From contig NC_092025.1 of assembly GCF_042242105.1 (NCBI RefSeq), positions 15,868,156 to 15,932,155 of the forward strand: DNA of 64,000 nt, given 5' to 3'. The notes beneath the pieces were generated by a model. It had not been told where the DNA came from and made no database searches. It worked only from the letters and a program-made list of their open reading frames with translations. Made by a program: the position numbers and the translations under genes. Positions 59,098 to 64,000 of this stretch are shown here, in pieces. The stretch's first letter is position 1; the number at the start of each line of letters is the position of its first letter. The stretch comes from Pempheris klunzingeri. Taxonomy: Eukaryota > Chordata > Actinopteri > Acropomatiformes > Pempheridae.

Positions 59098-61439
59098 TTC
59101 TCTAAGCCGCCAATAAGTGTGTGGCGTTGTTTGCAGCGGAGAAATGTTCCCCTGATCATTGTGAACGTCGAACTCCATTTCCCTTCACCTCAAGAGAAAC
59201 CCTTCATATCTGTCTCCCCTGAGCCAAATGAGGCTTTCTTAACGTGTGTGTGTGCATATGTCTCAGTATGTGTGTTACACTTGAGACTGTGAAATGTTAA
59301 GTCACTCCCATCTCCAGAGAGCCTGCTGAGGCGTAATGGAAACTATCCCATGTGTCATCTTCATTTTAAATACCACCTATTCCCTCTCTTACCCCCCTCT
59401 CTTTGTCTCTCTCTATTCCCATTTCTCTCTCTATCTGCATCTTTCTTTCTCTCTCTTCCTATTCTTCTTCTGTGCGTTCACACCCACACACTCGCCCACT
59501 GGCTGAGCGATTTCCCTGTTTATTTTGTAATGGGGAAAAAAAAAAGAACGGTGGTGGTGCACAGGACACAGTGAGCTCGATTCAATATTTTTTTTTTTAT
59601 TTTCTACTCAGGGACACTGTTTCCCAAATACATTGCCACAGCTTTTGTGTTGGACTATGCACAGGCAAAACTGTGAAATACTGAGCCCGTTGACAATTTT
59701 TCTAAACATATGTTATTGCGTGCATGTGTGTGAAAGTGTGACTGTGTTGGTGTGCTTGCATGTGTGAAAAAAAACACCACTAGGCACAGTTGATGAGCAT
59801 TGATATCGATGCTCGACTGTCAGCGGTAACAGTGTGATACATTAATTTATGTTAATTAACTCTGGAACTGAAAACCTGAATTTCAACCAACTAGATTTCA
59901 TCCAACTAGATTTTCCTGAGCTCAACAATGATTTTTTTTCCCACCATGTGTGGCCACTGCAGTATGTGCTATAATATGTGTCTGGATGACAAGACTATAA
60001 GACTTGAAAATACCTCATGCAACAGCTACTTTACCAATATTATCAGCATTTACATATATTGTTATTGAAACTTTAAAACAAACTGAGAAGTTTACTGAAA
60101 CTTATTTTCTCCATTCGTGGACAGTGTGTGTTTTTTATGAACGGTAAAAATATCTGCATTCATTTCAATTCTGATTATCGCTCCTTTGTACTCACTAACC
60201 TCATGCTATTTTCTAATTCTTTTACTTTTGACAATTTGGAGGGCATATGCGCATCTTTTCCTTTACTTATCTTATTTACAATGAAATATGTTACGGATTT
60301 TAAAATAAAGACAATATGCCTTTTTTACCTAGTTACCTGGATGGCAAATTCAGCTTTGTTTACTTCATTACCAAATATTATGTATATATGGAATCTGCTG
60401 ATCATTGATACCTATATGTACATTGATATTGTTATAAAAGGACTGTAAATATACCAGCTAAAGTGAGACAGGATGCAAGATTTTGTTTGCCAGTTTAATT
60501 CACATTTGTATTTGATTACTTATGGCACAAGTAAGTGCATAGAGAGGTCCTGAAATGAAAATAGATGGTGCTCATTTCAACGGCATGTTTAAAAGCCCTT
60601 TTTGAGATCTTTAATGTTCTGCCTCTCATAGAAAGTCTAGAAATTTCTAGCTCCCTAACATCCCTAATGCAGCATGAGCTGCTGTGTCTGAGTCAGCCTG
60701 CTCATTTTATTCTGCTGGGAGTCACAGGGTGGAAGAGTAACACCAGACTGGGTGACTGGGTGCACTCCAACAAAAAAAAACTTTGACATACTTTTACAGC
60801 ATTGGCCTCTCATTTACACCTAACTGTATCAGACTTATGGTGAATAAAATATGAAATTTGGAAATCTGAAAATGATTTCCAACTGGGTCACTGCCTCCAT
60901 GCACAAGTGAACAGGGATAATTGGACATTGGTTATATTTTTTTTCCTAAATGAATTTGACAGGCCTTTCCCCAGGCTCACCACTAGAGGGTAAAAGTCCT
61001 TTGCTCGCTCACTCTCTCAGTTTATATTTGATACTCACACATGACCTACAAATCAGCGGCATCAGACTGAAGAGGGAGAACAGAGAGAATAGAGGTTTGG
61101 GATCCAGTTCTTCTTTCCCAAAATGCTCTGAACCAAGGAACATAATTTTCTTCTTATTCCTATCCTCCAGTTCGTTGTCCTCTTCTTCTTCTTCTTCTTA
61201 TTTTAGAAATGCTGTATAACTGTGGCTTAACTTATTAGACACTATACTGACGTAGTATATAAAATGAATGACGAGTTATATAAGGCATTGTACTTTTTTC
61301 AGCTATTCAAGGACACCAAGAGAAAACTCTGGCTGATTCAAACCTATACAATCGAAAGGCAGTGTGCAATGGTGAGAGGTGACACTACATAGAGGAAACA
61401 ATTTTTATATAAATGTAATTAGACCACAAACATTTTAAG

Positions 61440-61790
61440 TGGGTTTCATGAATCCTAACAAATGTTGCACACACATTCATTGTTCTGACATGATGTATCC
61501 TGATGACTCCAATGATCCGTTGGATGGCTTGCCATCAGATTTGGCGCACTCGTTCATATCCACCTCAGGACGAGTTCTAACAACTCAAGTGATCCCTCAG
61601 CTTTCATCTAGCACCATCATCAGGTCAAATTGTGTTCATTAGTTTGTTTTATGGCCAAATGCTGACCTGAAAATCCAAAGACGTCCACCTATACAGGCTA
61701 ACGTTCGTGCTGATTGCTGCAGATTCACGCTAGACATGTCACTTGGAGCATGTTAGCATTATTTAGCATTTACTACTACAGCATCAACTG
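61440..61790. repeat. Old fish interspersed repeat
   Basis: The phrases TTGGATGGCTTGCCATCAGA followed by TTTGGCGCAC, CTTTCATCTAGCACCATCAT, CAGGTCAAATTGTG and GAGCATGTTAGCATT form the order seen in a common teleost repeat. A short ORF across it is not a gene. Confidence 0.65.
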
Positions 61791-64000
61791 CTCCTATGTG
61801 ACCACTCGGTGCACACTTGGTATTTCATATACTGTCACACCCTCCTTCCAAAATGTATAGTCACTCTTTATAAAATGGCAAATGTCTATAAAGGCTGAGA
61901 GTAGATTTCTGATCTCTTAGAAGTGGTAATTTAATTTGCTCCACATTCGCGTAACTGCTCCATGTCAGATATTACATGATAGGTTATCATTGCCTAAAGT
62001 AACGCTGCACCTCTGACATCTCGACTGACAGGTGTACATAAGAATGCAACGTGAGTGCTACAGAGCCGTCACATGAAAGGACTGAGTGTATGTGTGTGAA
62101 TTTCAGAATGATGTATGGAAGCTGTCTGTGATTGTGTGTATACTCGGTGGAGAGTTAGACAGGTGGTTGTGTGCAGACTCAACACATCACCTGTGTTGTC
62201 TTTTTATCTCTGCGGCGGATTGCGGAGAGACACAGATCAAGCTCTTTCACCAGTGCATGAAGAAAGAGACCGGTGTTGATGCTGTTTTTGATGTGCTGCC
62301 ATCCAACTGTGCCGGGCAGAATCTCAAAAAGGAGGCTGTGACTGATATTAGGATGCACACAGTGGTCTTAATATTGGCTCCACTAAAAAGCAGGAAGCGA
62401 GCACTGACACATACCAGTGTGGCCTTTAAATCCAATTAAAAGGGAGGGGGGAGAAAATTGATTATGCGCTTATTTTTTTTGTCTGTCCACTCGTTTTTTT
62501 TTTCTCTCTTAACAGACAGAAACTGAAGGGTTGAGAGTTGATAAGGAGGTGGGTGCGTTTTTATAGAGTAGACCAGTCCTGCTCAACCCTCCTTCTTTCT
62601 TTATGTCCTGTACAGTCTCCTCTCGACTCTGTGTAGCTGCTGCTTCATGCATCTTTAAAAGATGAGAGGGAGGCTCCACTTTCTCACGCCATGTATGACG
62701 AGGAGGGAGAAAGCACGAGACAGATGAGGGAGAGACAGTAGGTACCGACATGCTTAACCCACACACTGTCTACACACACTGTACTAAAATGTGCTTACAT
62801 AAAACTTAATCACCCTTTGTCTCTCTTTTTTTTTCTGTGTCGTGAGGTATTTCCCAAATCCTGCCCCCCCCCCTTCTCCTCTGCATTTCGTGCCGCTCTC
62901 AGTGAATCTCATCAGGGTAATTATTCGCGCACAGGCATCCGAGGCACGAGCATCTGCCTCTCCTTCTGTTGACCTCCCCCTGCCTCCTCCTCATTTTTTT
63001 CTTTTCCATCCTCTCCTCTCATCTCCTCTCCTCTCAAATGCACCTTTCACTTCTTTTCCCATCCTCATCGGTCTCCTCCAACTCCTCTCCTCTCCCGTGC
63101 TCAAGCCATTTCTTTGTTAACTAGAGCATCTCTCCCTTTTTGTTAGCCACTTCACAAATTGCAAACATATTCTGCATGCATTCAAAGTGTTAGACGGACT
63201 GCTGCAAGGGGGGAACAAAGCAGTAATGAGAGGTGAAAAGGAGAAAAGAACAGTTTTTCGGAGAATATTATAGAAAATATGTCTTCAAGAATAAGTCACG
63301 TGCTTGATAGTTGTGTCATTTTACATGTTATCACTAGCAGGGGAAACCTCTTATCTCCAAAATGTATTATTTTTAAGGATGAACATGTAACAGACACGAT
63401 ATTATCTTGATGGCAAGACATTCTTGCCATTAAAAAATGAGGTTTTAAAGGGCTTCATGAGAAGAAGAGACCTTTAGACGATCACATTATGTTCCAGCTA
63501 AAGTAAAGTGGAGTTATGAGGTTTATATAGTACAGAAATGATGACCAACAATGTTAAACACTCCATTTATGCCTTTAAATGCCATACTGGAATCAATATT
63601 ACAGCAGAGGTGAGTAAACACCTATCACAGGATTACAAAGTATATAGTCAGGAGATGCTGACCTTGTATTATCACTGTCTGTGTAGGTAGGACCAACACA
63701 TTGCAGGCACTGCCAAGAATTAAAGGGTGACATGACTCCCACTTACAAAACTATACTCTACTCTTGGTCTGAGATGAAACCAGCCCACTCTCAGTCCAAT
63801 TAAGGTCAAGTACAAAGACGATCTATCCTCACTCCCTAAAAAGCAACAAATGATGTGACACCGAAGAAAACAGATATGGTTAATCATCTGTATCGCTTAT
63901 TCCCTGTTTCCAGTACATTGTACATCCAGCTTATTGTCACTGTTTTAAGATCTGTTGACAGTGCACAAAGCAAGATAAGTAAAAGTCAACATGGCATCAT

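Larger units (their letters stand above)
58561..64000. other. Intergenic region without a supported gene
   Basis: This 5.4 kb contains repeats, CA runs, a CT/TTC-rich stretch near 61165-61200 and pyrimidine-rich blocks at 62860-63110. The ORFs present are short and have no recognised domain. It could be the 5' flank or intron of a gene to the right. Confidence 0.55.

Noticed and set aside
60128-60448. 106-codon ORF in the right flank
   Set aside because: The composition is AT-driven (Phe, Ile, Leu, Asn), with no domain and no splice or promoter context.

Overview
This window is nuclear DNA from a ray-finned fish, most likely a percomorph teleost. The evidence is split vertebrate genes with mostly short introns, long (CA)n/(GT)n microsatellites and several fish interspersed repeats. 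No bacterial, plasmid or viral gene is seen. The gene order on the + strand is slc9a6 (3' part), fhl1 and adgrg4, in the same order and orientation as SLC9A6-FHL1-ADGRG4 on human Xq26.3. Human MAP7D3, which lies between FHL1 and ADGRG4, is not seen. A fourth gene, adad2, lies on the - strand, tail to tail with adgrg4. Human ADAD2 is on chromosome 16, so that linkage differs.

Layout. 318-11030: fifteen coding exons and the 3'UTR of slc9a6 (endosomal Na+/H+ exchanger NHE6); its 5' exon(s) lie before the window. 11640-24375: fhl1 (four-and-a-half LIM protein), with a probable non-coding first exon near 11.7-11.8 kb, a 9.3 kb microsatellite-rich intron and five coding exons. 24870-44160: adgrg4 (adhesion GPCR G4/GPR112), modelled with 31 coding exons and 1332 codons: signal peptide, pentraxin domain, short Ser/Thr repeat, SEA-like region, GAIN/GPS and 7TM. 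45430-58240, minus strand: adad2, ten coding exons and 515 codons, a catalytically dead ADAR-type deaminase. 58.3-64 kb: no confident gene; old repeats, microsatellites and a possible + strand first exon head to head with adad2.

The four genes do not form a pathway: endosomal pH control, muscle LIM scaffold, adhesion receptor and germ-line RNA-binding pseudo-deaminase. The block is conserved synteny, not an operon.

The strongest observations are about splicing in slc9a6. Three of its introns have minor (U12-type) spliceosome signals, one with AT-AC ends. Another intron pairs a GC donor with a GT donor 96 nt upstream, which reproduces the 32-residue difference between the long and short human NHE6 isoforms. 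Also notable are a 115-bp direct repeat around two 7TM exons of adgrg4, a 39-bp near-perfect inverted repeat pair, a facing (GT)n/(CA)n pair, and an adad2 model with all deaminase metal/catalytic side chains except His replaced and no dsRNA-binding domain found. Exon models were made by hand from reading frame, splice phase and remembered family sequences; no alignment or transcript data were available.
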